Notes: generated from the letters alone by a model not told the origin. 64,000 bases of DNA from Neoarius graeffei (GCF_027579695.1 NC_083571.1:44957890-45021889), one strand, 5' to 3'; numbered from the stretch's first letter, positions 33,332-45,589 are shown. Numbers and translations are program-made.

Positions 33332-33545
33332 GCCCGGGATCACGAAGCAATCTGAGACTTAAGTTAACAGTTGATTTTCCATAATAGTTTCCCTTACTGC
33401 ATCTGCAACTTTCATTGTCCTGGATCAAGATTAAGTACAAGGCGAAGATTTCATTAGAACAAAACTTCTTAGAAAATGGTAAGGAATAACTGAAGATTAA
33501 AAGAATCAAATTTAGACTTAAGTCTAAAATTTCTTCGTGATCCAA
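33332..33545. repeat. Fold-back repeat at unit junction
   Basis: gggatcacgaagcaatctga at the left is matched in reverse by the segment ending atttcttcgtgatcc at the right; both have the inner acttaagt. The right arm recurs at about 129-160. Confidence 0.7.
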
Positions 33546-33864
33546 TATATGTAGTCGGAAAAAAGACGTTCTGAGATTTGATGTTGTTCAGTGTGGTAGA
33601 CTCGGTCTAGACTCTTACCTTCTCACCAAGCTTGATTTGGATTCTGATTTTCCTGCTCTAAACCCTCGACATGTTATCCACCTCTTTAAATCACCAATTT
33701 CACTGTCTTCCATGACAGAGCATGGCAAAAATCGCTCCTCTCACATCGCTCTCACGTAAAATGAATCTGACATCCACTATATCGCTCAACTACCGACCCT
33801 GGCTATCCCCTACAATACATTGCAGTAAACAAGTGATGACATAGTTATGCTTGGGGGCTATTAA

Positions 33865-34770
33865 AAGTTTGTCTGTGAGAAATTGCAATGACGCGAGAAA
33901 AGCTGAGAGCAGTTGAAGGATACGGAGAAAAACAAACAAACTTATAAATAGTTGATTTAAGACGTGAAGAATAAAACCTACCCGTAGGGCATTCATGAAA
34001 CTATTTGTAATTAAACTACTGTGGTCTTGGGGAGTTTCAACTCGTTTAATTGATTTTTTTTTTCTTACAATGTTTGAACTGATAATATAACTGTATGGAG
34101 AAAATAAACACAGACTGTTTAGCAGCTAGTATTTTTCAGTTTATTGAGAAAAGTAAATGTATATGTTTATTATATTAACAGAAAAAAATTTTCTGAGTTT
34201 AATTTAATTTCAGGATGGACAGAATAGTTTTGTGACCTGTTGTACAGGTCGGGTTTCTGTTCCTGTTGGAGGTTTTCACTTGTGTGGAGATTCTTCAGTG
34301 AGTGTGATGGCATGTGCGCGGACACAAGACACAAGATGGCGAGCAAACAACACGAACTGCATTTCTAAAGCCCGCTATTCACCCTCATCTGGCCAATAAG
34401 AGGATCTGGTGCACACAGTGGGACTGTGGAGATGTTTGAACCAAGTTTCTCACTGTCAGAATGGCAGGAGTATTGGATCTTCTGAACTGAACTTGACATA
34501 AATGGAGCTGGATTGAAGTGTTACATGTTTTACATTGTACTTTTTTTCCCATAATTGTCCAATATGGTAACTGGAAGTATAGTGATGTTTCAGTTTAATT
34601 TGATTTTGAAACTGTTCAAAGAAAGATAATGAAGAAAAGCATTAACTCAAGGAAAATAGTTGCACCAAAATAAGAAAAACCTGATAAATTAGATATTTGT
34701 TCATAGATCAGTCTAAAGTAATAAACCATAACTTAAACAAACCATCTGACTTAGATGGATTACCTAAACT

Positions 34771-34815
<45 letters not shown>

Positions 34816-35764
34816 TAGAGCCAAGGGAAAAGTGAATTTTATTTACTTTATACTTTTTTTTTTTACCTGCAGGGTAATATACGGTATGTATTGAGTTCTT
34901 CATTAAACTGCTAGTTTTTGTGTTCAAAGTAACTGGTGTCTGGTCTAATTTTGTATTTCTACTCCACTCCATTAGACCCTATTACCGGTCCAGCAGCTTA
35001 AATTGTTCTTGTGTGTAACTGTGAATAAGAATTATTAATAATCTTTTTTTGGCACTATTTTAGTACTGTGTTTCATTATGTCCTTTGTATACCACTTTCA
35101 CTCAACACCTGTTGTTTTTAAATGTGCTTTCTAAATAAATCTGACTTCACTTAGTGTTAAATGGACACTAGTGCTACATAATACTCTAGAAGTACATAGG
35201 TACAAAGCCAAATTTACATAGCCATAGTAATAATGATGATGATAATGTTGAAAACCAAGAAAGAAACATCAAATCAATCTCTTACCAGTGCTGCGTTTCT
35301 TTCTGATCTTCATGCATCCTTGTTCAGTGGCAAAATGACAGCTCCAACCAGGTATATCAGATATATCAGATAAAAGTGTGGGTGGTGGCATGTGAGCTTG
35401 TTTCCGGGCATCTCTTGAAACTCACTGCTAATACGGAGCAGCTCGCTGTGTTCTGGTATGAGGAAGGAAATTTTCATTGTATTTTAAGCTCATGAGAATT
35501 AATTCATGTTTTGTAACTGCCCCACCTAAGAACTGCAGCTATGAAGAAAGTTGGAGGAAGTTGTGTTGATTAAATTTGTGTATTACTCACTCTGATCTGT
35601 TTTCTGATGAATTACTTAGGCTGGTCTCATTTTAGATAGCAGTTAGTGCCACACATGATTTATTTTTATTTTTTTTACAAAATAAGCTGTCTTTGTATCT
35701 CTGATTAAAGGAATCTGTGATTTTTATGATAACAAACGCATGATGGTGTGCTGCAGACCGATAG
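33865..35764. other. Non-coding stretch, unit 2
   Basis: Counterpart of 480-2399. It has the same acceptor-like and donor-like segments and no convincing gene. Confidence 0.4.
34774..34812. repeat. (CT)n microsatellite, unit 2
   Basis: Counterpart of 1389-1447, shorter by about 20 bases and without the TT interruption. Confidence 0.95.
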
Positions 35765-36045
35765 TTAAAGGTCCCATGGCATGAAATTTTCACTTTCTGA
35801 GGTTTTTTAACGTTAAAATGAGTTCCTCTGACCTTCTTAAGTCACCCCAGTGGCTAGAAATTTCATAATGTGTAAACCAAACTATGCCCAACATTTGAGA
35901 ATGGTGCATCAAAACGGCGCGTTGATAAACTCTTCCCTTTACTACGTCAGCAAGGGAGATGATCCCCACACCCCCCCCTCTGGATTCCCACCCACTGTAT
36001 GAATTGCCCGCCCAGTTGTAGTGAGGAGACCATAGAGGACACAAC

Positions 36046-36357
36046 ATGGCGTCACCTAAGCGAGCGAAACATGGAAATTGCGCTGTACATGGATGTGACA
36101 ACACAGAAAAGAGTCTGTTTTTACTGCCGACGGGAGAGCCCCTGAAGACGCAGTGGCTTAATTTTATTTACTTCAATAATACACCGTCGAGTCTACCTAA
36201 GATGGTGTATGTTTGTCGGAAGCATTTTCCTGAGGAATGTTTCCACAACTTGGGACAGTACAGGGCAGGTTTTGCACATCAACTGTCACTGAAGCCTGGG
36301 TCCGTACCAAGCATCCCTGCCGCATCAGCAACAAACACCGAACAAGTAAGTGTATAA
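36046..36357 (+). CDS. THAP-type zinc finger exon, unit 2
   Basis: It encodes the same 103 residues as 2681-2992; only silent changes were seen (Asn and Thr codons before PSSLPK). The splice-donor-like gtaagtg at the end is retained. Confidence 0.6.
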   Translation: MASPKRAKHGNCAVHGCDNTEKSLFLLPTGEPLKTQWLNFIYFNNTPSSLPKMVYVCRKHFPEECFHNLGQYRAGFAHQLSLKPGSVPSIPAASATNTEQVSV

Positions 36358-36368
36358 CTGTTAAGTCG

Positions 36369-36670
36369 TTTTGCCGTGTTTTAAAATCGGTGCGTTAGCC
36401 TTGCAATGGCTACATTAGCTGTGCAGCTAACCGCTTCCTGCAGTTAGCCAGGTACTTTGCGCTACAAAACCAAAAAGCATGCAGCATGCTCTGTTAAACT
36501 GAGTTTAGTCTGGAAATTGACTGTAACTTATGAGCTTATGTTTTGCCGTGTTTTAAAATCGGTGCCATGTTAGCCTTGCAATGACTACATTAGCTGTGCA
36601 GCTAACCGCTTCCTGCAGTTAGCCAGGTACTCTGCGCTACAAAACCAAAAAGCATGCAGCATGCTCTGTT
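36369..36670. repeat. Tandem direct repeat inside TTAA element, unit 2
   Basis: Counterpart of 3004-3305. Confidence 0.85.
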
Positions 36671-37191
36671 ATAATAGCCAATCAAAAAAGTTTTTACAAA
36701 GACACCCACATTCTTTTTTTAAGTCACTCGTTCATTTTATTTGTTTGTTTGTTCAGTAAAAACCCAAACATTTGTTGAATTTATTTTATTTCCTCGCGTC
36801 ACACCTTAATGACATCAGCGCGCGGTATTTTTCCCTTCGCGGTTTGTTCCTTCTCTCTCGCCATAGTAAGACACCCACATCCGCTTATTCTGACCCACTG
36901 GAGGTAGCGTCACAGTGCTGTTAACCAATCAGAGGTAACACGTTTACATGTCATGAATATTAATTATAAGACCCGCCCCCACCCTCTACCCTTCCCCGCC
37001 TCCATGCTTCTCATTAGCAAAATGACACACTGGGAAAAGCGCTGAAATGGGGCTTTCTACCAGGAGGCTATATCTACGTGCCGAGGGTTCATTTCGAGAA
37101 AGGCTGCGGATATAACATCCGGAAACCTCCACGAGCCTGTTTAAAGCATCAACAAACCACCATGCCATGGGACCTTTAAAAACATTCATCT

Positions 37192-37380
37192 CGGGGGCGT
37201 CGTGGCTCAGGTGGTTAAGGCGCCATACCATGAATGCGGGCGACCCGGGTTCGATTCCGGCCCGAGGTCATTTCCCGATCCCTTCCCGTCTCTCTCTCCC
37301 GCTCATTTCCTGTCTCTACACTGTCCTATCCAATAAAGGTGCAAAAAGCCCAAAAAAATATCTTTAAAAAAAAAAAAAAA
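37192..37380 (+). mobile_element. tRNA-derived SINE present only in unit 2
   Basis: The head is tRNA-like, with an A box (tggctcaggtgg, 37203-37214) and a B box (ggttcgattcc, 37248-37258). The body ends caataaaggtgcaaaaagcc and a poly-A tail. A 14-bp target-site duplication (aaaaacattcatct) lies at 37178-37191 and 37381-37394. Unit 1 has the empty site near 3813-3826. The 203-bp gain equals the offset change from 33365 to 33568 exactly. Confidence 0.95.
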
Positions 37381-37426
37381 AAAAACATTCATCTAAACTT
37401 CCAAACCCATTCACTGTCACTAAGTA

Positions 37427-39035
37427 TACAACCCCGATTCCAAAAAAGGTGGGACAAAGTACAAATTGTAAATAAAAACGGAATGCAATAATTTACAAAT
37501 CTCAAAAACTGATATTGTATTCACAATAGAACATAGACAACATATCAAATGTCGAAAGTGAGACATTTTGAAATTTCATGCCAAATATTGGCTCATTTGA
37601 AATTTCATGACAGCAACACATCTCAAAAAAGTTGGGACAGGGGCAATAAGAGGCTGGAAAAATTAAAGGTACAAAAAAGGAACAGCTGGAGGACCAAATT
37701 GCAACTCATTAGGTCAATTGGCAATCGGTCATTAACATGACTGGGTATAAAAAGAGCATCTTGGAGTGGCAGCGGCTCTCAGAAGTAAAGATGGGAAGAG
37801 GATCACCAATCCCCCTAATTCTGCGCCGACAAATAGTGGAGCAATATCAGAAAGGAGTTCGACAGTATAAAATTGCAAAGAGTTTGAACATATCATCATC
37901 TACAGTGCATAATATCATCAAAAGATTCAGAGAATCTGGAAGAATCTCTGTGCGTAAAGGTCAAGGCCGGAAAACTATACTGGGTGCCCATGATCTTCGG
38001 GCCCTTAGACAGCACTGCATCACATACAGGCATGCTTCTGTATTGGAAATCACAAAATGGGCTCAGGAATATTTCCAGAGAACATTATCTGTGAACACAA
38101 TTCACCGTGCCATCCGCCGTTGCCAGCTAAAACTCTATAGTTCAAAGGAGAAGCCGTATCTAAACATGGTCCAGAAGCACAGACGTCTTCTCTGGGCCAA
38201 GGCTCATTTAAAATGGACTGTGGCAAAGTGGAAAACTGTTCTGTGGTCAGACGAATCAAAATTTGAAGTTCTTTATGGAAATCAGGGACGCTGTGTCATT
38301 CGGACTAAACAGGAGAAGGACGACCCAAGTTGTTATCGGCGCTCAGTTCAGAAGCCTGCATCTCTGATGGTATGGGCTTGCATTAGTGCGTGTGGCATGG
38401 GCAGCTTACACATCTGGAAAGACACCATCAATGCTGAAAGGTATATCCAGGTTCTAGAGCAACATATGCTCCCATCCAGACAACGTCTCTTTCAGGGAAG
38501 ACCTTGCATTTTCCAACATGACAATGCCAAACCACATACTGCATTAATTACAGCATCATGGCTGCATAGAAGAAGGGTCCGGGTACTGAACTGGCCAGTC
38601 TGCAGTCCAGATCTTTCACCCATAGAAAACATTTGGCGCATCATCAAACGGAAGATACGACAAAAAAGACCTAAGACAGTTGAATAAGTACAGTCCTACA
38701 TTAGACAAGAATGGGTTCACGTTCCTATCCCTAAACTTGAGCAACTTGTCTCCTCAGTCCCCAGACGTTTAGAGACTGTTGTAAAGAGAAAAGGGGATGT
38801 CTCACAGTGGTAAACATGGCCTTGTCCCAACTTTTTTGAGATGTGTTGTTGTCATGAAATTTAAAATCACCTAATTTTTCTCTTTAAATGATACATTTTC
38901 TCAGTTTAAACATTTGATATGTCATCTATGTTCTATTCTGAATAAAATATGGAATTTTGAAACTTCCACATCATTGCATTCCGTTTTTATTTACAATTTG
39001 TACTTTGTCCCAACTTTTTTGGAATCAGGGTTGTA
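37427..39035 (+). mobile_element. Nearly intact Tc1-type transposon, unit 2
   Basis: Counterpart of 3859-5467, with the same inverted repeats and TA borders. One change in the right end (ggaatcaggg versus ggaatcatgg) makes it match the left end better. Confidence 0.9.
37737..38687 (+). pseudogene. Tc1-type transposase with the same premature stop, unit 2
   Basis: The 316-residue product is identical to that of unit 1, with Asp172, Asp262 and Glu297 present and the same TAA after KTVE. The shared stop shows that the mutation is older than the duplication. Confidence 0.88.
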
Positions 39036-39056
39036 ACAGTGGGCAGTGCCATCATT

Positions 39057-39304
39057 ACCTCCGCCAAGGAGGTTATGTTTTCGGTAGCGTTTGTTTGCTT
39101 GTTTGTTTGTTGGTTGGTTGGTTTGTCTGTTAGCAACATTACGGAAAAAGTTATGAACGGATTGCTCTGAAATTTTTTCCAGAGGTGTGACTGGGCACAA
39201 GTAACAATCCATTAAATTTTGGTGGTGATCTGGATCACCTTCTGGATCCTGGAATTTTTTAAAGGATTCTTGGCGGAGGTCTGCGCTCTCTGAGTGCTTT
39301 TCTA
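39057..39304. repeat. Dispersed repeat with CCTCCGCC ends, unit 2
   Basis: Counterpart of 5489-5736. Confidence 0.65.
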
Positions 39305-39456
39305 GATGATTTCTGTGAAGCATTTCAGAACCACTGACACCTCAAACAATGAACTTGTAATAGCTGTCATAAGTTGATTCAACTGAATTCAATTCATCAT
39401 GAATGGGGGACCCAATACTAACTGATAGCAAAATGCAAAAATTGCTTGTATGATCC

Positions 39457-39766
39457 TGTAATGTTCCCTATGTGTGGGTGGAGCACAGAGGACGGCAGGA
39501 CAGAGATCAGGGGTAAGTAGCGGCTTTATTGCCAAACTTTTCAGTCTAACAATATAATACACAGAGAGAGACACACACACACTAGCGTCTTGTTCAGGGA
39601 TGCTCCCCTCCGCTGTCACTCTCCCTCCTTAAATAGGGCGCAGTCACTGGGAAGACACACACAAACACAGGTTAATTGCCATCAGGTGTAGTGATTCTGC
39701 CACTTACCTTCCCCGACTCCGCCCTCCTGTCACAGACCGGCGCTTGACCACGCCCCCACTGCCACA
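39457..39766 (-). repeat. 3' LTR of Gmr1-like element, unit 2
   Basis: Counterpart of 5889-6198, with the same TG...CA ends. Confidence 0.8.
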
Positions 39767-40432
39767 TACCCCCACCGCCCGACTCAGGCCGGGCGGCCGT
39801 CCGGCCTGCAGCCGACTCCCCCCCCCCCCCCCCCCTTGGCGGGAGAGGAAGTCCACCACGACCATCTGCGCCCCCGGCCTGTGGACCACCTTGAAATTGA
39901 AGGGTTGGAGTGCCAGATACCAACAGGTGATCCGCGCGTTGGCATCCTTCATGCGGTGGAGCCACTGGAGGGGCGCGTGGTCCGAACAGAGGGTGAAAGG
40001 GCGCCCCAGCAGGTAGTAACGGAGGGCGAGGACCGCCCACTTGATCGCCAGACACTCTTTTTCAATCGTGCTGTAGTGCCCCTCATGCACTGACAGCTTC
40101 CTGCTAATGTACAGGACGGGGCGGTCCTCCCCCTCCACCTCCTGGGACAAAACCGCCCCCAGCCCTCTGTCCGACGCGTCGGTCTGCAACACAAAGGGGA
40201 GAGAAAAGTCAGGGGAGTGTAAAAGTGGCCCCCCACACAGTGCAGCCTTTACCTCAGAAAAAGCCCGCTGGCATTGCTCCGTCCACTGGACTGGACCTGG
40301 TGCCCCCTTTTTAGTGAGGTCAGTCAGCAAGCTGGTGACGTCCGAATAATTAGGTATAAACCTACGGTAATAGCTAGCCAGCCCCAGGAACTGTCTCACC
40401 CCCTTTTTGGTCTTGGGCCTCGGGCAGGCCAC
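39704..40432 (-). pseudogene. RNase H domain, unit 2
   Basis: The product is the same as that of 6136-6864. Confidence 0.88.
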
Positions 40433-40453
40433 AATCGCTGCGGTCTTATTAAT

Positions 40454-40942
40454 TTAGGGACGCACCTGCCCGTTGCCCAAGTGGAAACCCAGATACCGTA
40501 CTTCCACCCACCCAATCGCACACTTCTTTGGGTTGGCTGTGAGCCCCGCTCGTCTCAGCGACCTAAGGACGGCCCTCAGGTGTTCAAGGTGCCTCTGCCA
40601 GTCATTACTATAGATGATAATATCATCCAGATAGGTGGCCGCATAAGTGGCATGAGGGCGGAGGACTCTGTCCATCAGCCAGTGAAACGTAGCGGGCACC
40701 CCAAACAGCCCAAAAGGAAGGGTGACAAATTGGTGTAAACCAAACGGTGTGGAAAAGGCCGTTTTCTCTCGGGATAGTGGGGTCAAGGGTATCTGCCAAT
40801 ATCCCTTCGTCAAATCCAGCGTCGAATAAAAGCGAGCAGTGCCGAGTCGATCGAGCAACTCGTCAATACGAGGCATCGGGTACGCATCGAATTTAGACAC
40901 CGCATTGACTTTTCTGTAGTCCACACAGAACCGGACCGTCAC
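40454..40942 (-). pseudogene. Reverse transcriptase domain, unit 2
   Basis: The product is the same as that of 6886-7374, with YLDD intact and the same terminal stop before RNase H. Confidence 0.9.
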
Positions 40943-41322
40943 TGTGGGACTCCTCGACGATGCCCATTTCGAGCATGGTCTCCAATTCTTCCTGAACCAC
41001 CTTTTTTTTTGTGTTTGGGTAACCTGTAAGGGTGGCTACGCACTACTACCCCCGGGGGTGTCTCTATGTGGTGCTCTATGAGGTTGGTGCGACCGGGCAG
41101 GGGCGAGAACACATCTGAAAACTCGGCCTGCAACTGGGCGACCTCCGTGAGTTGGGTTGGGGAGAGGTGGTCTCCACAGGGGACCGGAGAGGTACGCGAT
41201 GCCAATGTTCCCTTTTGCACCTCCGGCCCCAGCTCCGCCTTCTCTGGAACCACCGACACCAACGCCACGGGGACCTCCTCGTTCCAGAGTTTGAGTAGGT
41301 TGAGGTGGTAAATCTGTAGCAC
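40939..41322 (-). pseudogene. Linker leading to reverse transcriptase, unit 2
   Basis: The product is the same as that of 7371-7754, with the same loss of frame in the T run. Confidence 0.8.
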
Positions 41323-41337
41323 CCCGCCCCTATCCGT

Positions 41338-43170
41338 TCACCTCACCTCATAGTCAACGTCCCCGACTCGCCATGTGACCTCAAAGGGCCCTTGCCACTT
41401 GGCGACTAATTTGGAGCTCGATGTGGGCAACAGTACGAGTACTTTCTCTCCCGGTGCGAACTCCCTAAGGCACGTACCCTTGTCGTACAGGCGGGCTTGC
41501 CGTTCTTGGGCCTGCCGCAAATTCTCCTGAGTTAAGTGCGTGAGCGTGTGGAGTTTTGCGTGCAGGTCAATAACGTATTGGATCTCGTTTTTACTTGGTG
41601 AAGGTCCCTCCTCCCAGTTTTCCCACAGCACATCTAGGATGCCGCGCGGCTTACGCCCGTATAACAATTTGAATGGGGAGAACCCCGTGGAGGCTTGGGG
41701 GACCTCTCGCACTGCAAAGAGCAAGGGTTCGAGCCATCTATCCCAATTACGTACGTCCTCACTTATGAATTTTTTAATTATGTTCTTGAGGGTGCGGTTG
41801 AACCGTTCAACTAAACCGTCCGTTTGTGGGTGATACACGCTGGTGCGGATCGGCTTAATACCCAATAACCCATACAGTTCGTTCAGTGTACGTGACATAA
41901 ACGAGGTGCCTTGGTCAGTCAGAATCTCTTTCGGGATTCCAACTCGGGAGATAACGCGGAAGAGTGCCTCCACAATACTGCGTGCTGAGATATTGCGAAG
42001 AGGCACTGCTTCCGGATATCGCGTTGCATAGTCCACTAGAACTAATATAAAGCGGTACCCTCGTGTTGACCAATCTAATGGCCCGACAAGATCCATCCCA
42101 ATTCTTTCGAACGGGGTCTCGATTAACGGCAGAGGGCGCAAAGGCGCTTTTGGAATGGCCGCTGGATTTACTAACTGGCATTCGCGGCACGCCGTACACC
42201 ACCTACGGACATCGCCGCGAATCCCTGGCCAATAGAACCGGGCCTTTATTCGGGCTAGTGTTTTGTCCTGCCCTAAGTGTCCAGCCATGGGATTAAAGTG
42301 AGCCGCCTGGAATACCAATTCCCGGTGGCTCTTCGGAATTAAAAGCTGCATGACTCGCTCTTTAGTTTGAGTGTCCTGCGTCACTCGGTATAACCTATCC
42401 TTCATAATCGCGAAGTAAGGGAAGGATGGGGTGGCGTTCAGCTGGAGCGTTTGACCATCGATTACTCTCACTTGGTCAAACGCATGTCGCAGAGTCTCGT
42501 CTCGCGATTGTTCTAATGAGAAATCCGCGAGGGATTCCCCAATAGAGAGAGGAGGAGCCGGCGGCTCCTCACTCTGACGCAGAGATGACGTAGATGGCTC
42601 TGTGACAGCTGCTCCCACCAAAGCGACCCCGGGACCTCCCCCTGTCAAATGGCAGGACCCACTCTTTACTAAGCGTGTCATTAACCCCCGAAATCCCGGC
42701 CAATCAGTCCCCAGAATCAAAGAGTGGGTAAGGCGAGGATTAACCGCTGCCTTCACTATAAATTTTTCCCCTCTGAAGAAAATGTGGACCAACACTAAAG
42801 GGTAGCTGTGAACATCCCCGTGCACACACAACACCTTCACCCCCTGTGCTCCCCCCAATGCCTCATTTTGCACCAGGCTTTGGCGAATTGAGGTCTGATT
42901 ACAACCCGAATCCACCAACACCTGATATGTAGTCCCTTGGATACTCACCGGTATGCGATACGCTCCGGCCCGATCGAGGGCGGCCTCTGGTGCGTCGGGG
43001 ATCCGAACCACCGCGCCCACTTCCATTGCTGTGCACTGTTGTTGAAGGTGGCCTGGCTCCCTGCAGCGCCAGCAAACCGGCCCAGGCTTTCCCTCTGCAC
43101 CGGTGTTCTGGGGCTCACTCACCTGAGGGGGGGGAGACAGACACAGAAGGGAGAAACGGGAGGGCACCAC
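41338..43170 (-). pseudogene. CCHC knuckle, protease and integrase frame, unit 2
   Basis: This frame encodes the CCHC knuckle, DSG protease and DDE integrase as in unit 1, with one amino-acid change (VLVHIF for VSVHIF). It is cut off from the gag part by a 1-base loss and a G-to-A change in the G run near 43125-43135, so the long frame of unit 1 is split in two here. Confidence 0.88.
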
Positions 43171-43706
43171 GGGTGCGGTGGGCCGGCTGGGGTGGAGCCG
43201 TCCCCCGTCTCTGCGGTGGGGGAATGGGGCGAGGACGGGACACAGAAGGAGAGGGAGAGAGAGAGAGAAGAGGAGAGAAGGGTCGGCGTCGTCTGCTGTC
43301 CTGCCGCCGGAACAGCCGCCAAATGATCCTCCGCCAGCTCAACTGCCTGATCCAGCGACGCCGGGCGGTGGCACTGGACCCACTCCGCGGTTCCTGCTGG
43401 TAAGTGGGCGATGAATTGTTCCAGCACCACCTCGTCGATGATCCCCTCGGCGTCACGGTCATTGGCCCTCAACCACCACCAGCAGGCGTCCTGGAGCTGC
43501 TGGCCAAACGCGAACAGCCGGCCGACTTCCTCCAATCGCAGAGCACAGAAGCGCTGGCGCTGTTGCTCCGACGTGCGCCCCACGCGCTGGAGGACAGCCC
43601 GCCGGAGGTCAGCGTAGGCCAGCCGGCAGTCGGTGGGGAGCTGTAGCGCGGCCAGCTGTGCATCTTCCGTTAGGAGGGGGAGGAGGCGCGCCGCGCGCTG
43701 CTCCAT
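43119..43706 (-). pseudogene. gag C-terminal part, unit 2
   Basis: It encodes the helical gag region (YADLRRAVLQRVG to AEDHLAA) and a Ser/Pro-rich tail, ending where the frame is lost at the poly-G change. Confidence 0.8.
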
Positions 43707-43916
43707 CGGCCACCCCGAGGCTTCCGCGGAGCACAGAAGCGCTGGCGCTGTTGCTCCGACGTGCGCCCCACGCGCTGGAGGACAGCCCGCCGGAGGTCAG
43801 CGTAGGCCAGCCGGCAGTCGGTGGGGAGCTGTAGCGCGGCCAGCTGTGCCTCTTCCGTTAGGAGGGGGAGGAGGCGCGCCGCGCGCTGCTCCATCGGCCA
43901 CCCCGAGGCTTCCGCG
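43541..43916. repeat. 188-bp tandem duplication within gag, unit 2
   Basis: Counterpart of 9974-10349. Confidence 0.93.
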
Positions 43917-44209
43917 ACCTGTTCAAATAACGTGATGAACGCCTCAGGGTCATCCTGCGGGCCCATCTTGGTGACGGTGAGGGGAGACAGGCCCGCGGCC
44001 GGAGCACTGGTGGACCCCGCCGACGCGAGGAGGTGCCGGAACGCCTCGCGGTCTTCCTGCTGGGCCAGCACCAGGGCTTCGAAGCGCAGCTCTTGTTCCT
44101 TCCGGAGTGTGACGAACGCCTGGTGCTGGCTTTGCTGGGCCGTGGCGAGGGCGTGGACCAGGTCGGCAAATGGGGAGGATTTCATGGGGCTGCTTGGTTG
44201 GTGCTCCAC
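43670..44209 (-). pseudogene. gag N-terminal part, unit 2
   Basis: The product is the same as that of 10103-10642. Confidence 0.82.
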
Positions 44210-44234
44210 TCTGGATTCCAGGTTTCAGCACCAC

Positions 44235-44295
44235 TGTAATGTTCCCTACGTGTGGGTGGAGCACAGAGGACGGCAGGACAGAGATCAGGGGTAAG
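44235..44295 (-). repeat. Truncated 5' LTR, unit 2
   Basis: Counterpart of 10668-10728, truncated at the same base. Confidence 0.8.
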
Positions 44296-44809
44296 GCTTC
44301 CTCAGTTCTGTCTGACTAATGGGGAGTATCCAGTATTTATCCTCTCATGGATCATCATAGAATCTGAATCAGAATTCTGATGGCTGCATTGTAGGTGGCT
44401 GATAAAAGATGTCTTAGACACCCACCTCTGTTCAGTGATGGTTGTTCCAGATTGACAAAAATGACTTCAAGAAAGTCCAGTTGCTCTCTTCTACCAACCA
44501 CAGATTACCATGTACCTGGATGACTGAGATTCTTCACAGATATGTTTCTACGCACTTTGGGATGAGATCCCTTCGACTGGTGCGGGAGTATGAGAGGACT
44601 TCCAGAAAACTGGCAGACATCTTAGCCAGAGAGGATCGTTCATTTTTGTCAACCTGGAACGACCATCACTGAACAGAGGTGGGTGTCTAAGACATCTTTT
44701 ATCAGCCACCTACAATGCAGCCATCAGCATTCGGATTCGGATTCTATGACGATCCATGAGAGGATGAATACTTGATACTCCCTATTAGTCAGACAGAACT
44801 GAGGAAGCC
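44296..44809. repeat. Large inverted repeat, unit 2
   Basis: Counterpart of 10729-11242, with arms at 44296-44456 and 44648-44809. Confidence 0.8.
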
Positions 44810-45038
44810 TTTCGGATGAGAGGTGAAACGTTTTCAAGAATCTTCAAGCAAGTCCAGTTGCTCTCTTCTACCAACCACAGATTTGCAAGTGCACAAAATC
44901 AACCTGAATAGAATAATAACATTAATAATATATGAACCAACAAATTGTGTAGTATAGTGTATTTCACGTCAATAAATTGCTGCATTGTCTTGTGATACTG
45001 ATACCAATAATGAAATATGCATCGCAGTTACGAATACA

Positions 45039-45589
45039 TACACTCACTGGCCACTTTATTAGGTACACACAAACACCTGCTATTTTATGCAGTTCTCAAA
45101 TCAGCCAATCCCTTGACAGCAGCACAATGCATAAACTCATGCAGATACAAATCAAGAGCTTCAGTTAATGTTCACTTCAAACATGTGAATGGGAAAACTT
45201 GTGATCTCTGTGACTTTCACTGTGGCATGGCTGTTGGTGCCAGATGGACTGGTCTGAGTGTTTCAGAAACTGCTGATCTCCTGGCGTTTTCACACACAAC
45301 AGTCTGTAGAGTTTACACAGAATGGTGCGAAAAACTAAAATCATTGAATGAGTGGCAGTTCTGTGGGTGGAAATGTCTTGTTTATAAGACAGCTCAGAGG
45401 AAAATGGCCAGATTGGTTTGAGCTGCAAGGAAGGATAGAGCAACTCATAGCAACTCATTACAACCGTGGTGAGCAGAAAAGCATCTCAGCATGCAACAGC
45501 AGAAGACCACATTGGGTTCTACTCCTGCAGTCAAGAACAGGAATCTTAGAATCAAGAACAAGTTCCTATTAAAGTGGCCACTGAATGTA
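45039..45589 (+). mobile_element. Decayed TIR transposon with helix-turn-helix remnant, unit 2
   Basis: Counterpart of 11472-12022. Confidence 0.8.

Larger units (their letters stand above)
1..33385. repeat. Tandem segmental duplication, unit 1
   Basis: Base 1 onward is repeated almost base for base from 33386 onward, in the same orientation. Matching landmarks are the Tc1 element (4169 and 37737), the Gmr1-like element (5889 and 39457) and the chitin synthase exons (23487 and 57043). The offset changes only at microsatellites, homopolymers and one SINE insertion. Bases 30400-33385 have no partner inside the window, because unit 2 is cut by the window end. The left limit is not visible, because the window begins inside a repeat whose left part lies at 32577-33385. 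Confidence 0.95.
32577..33864 (+). mobile_element. THAP-bearing repeat spanning the unit junction
   Basis: The left part (cataactatgtcattgcttg at about 32601) and the right part (caagtgatgacatagttatg at about 33829) are inverted copies of about 70 bases. Between them lies a THAP-like broken gene and a fold-back repeat. Base 33386, where the match to base 1 begins, falls inside this element, so the window start simply cuts the repeated unit here. Confidence 0.6.
35765..37179. mobile_element. TTAA-flanked element with THAP exon, unit 2
   Basis: Counterpart of 2400-3814, with the same TTAA borders and inverted ends. A SINE is inserted just beyond its right end. Confidence 0.75.
39457..44295 (-). 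mobile_element. Gmr1-like Ty3/gypsy LTR retrotransposon, unit 2
   Basis: Counterpart of 5889-10728, with the same domain order, truncated 5' LTR and gag duplication. It has one more lesion: a frameshift near 43125. Confidence 0.9.

Noticed and set aside
37192-37280. Possible tRNA gene (good A and B boxes)
   Set aside because: A poly-A tail, target-site duplication and non-tRNA body show that it is a SINE head, not a functional tRNA.
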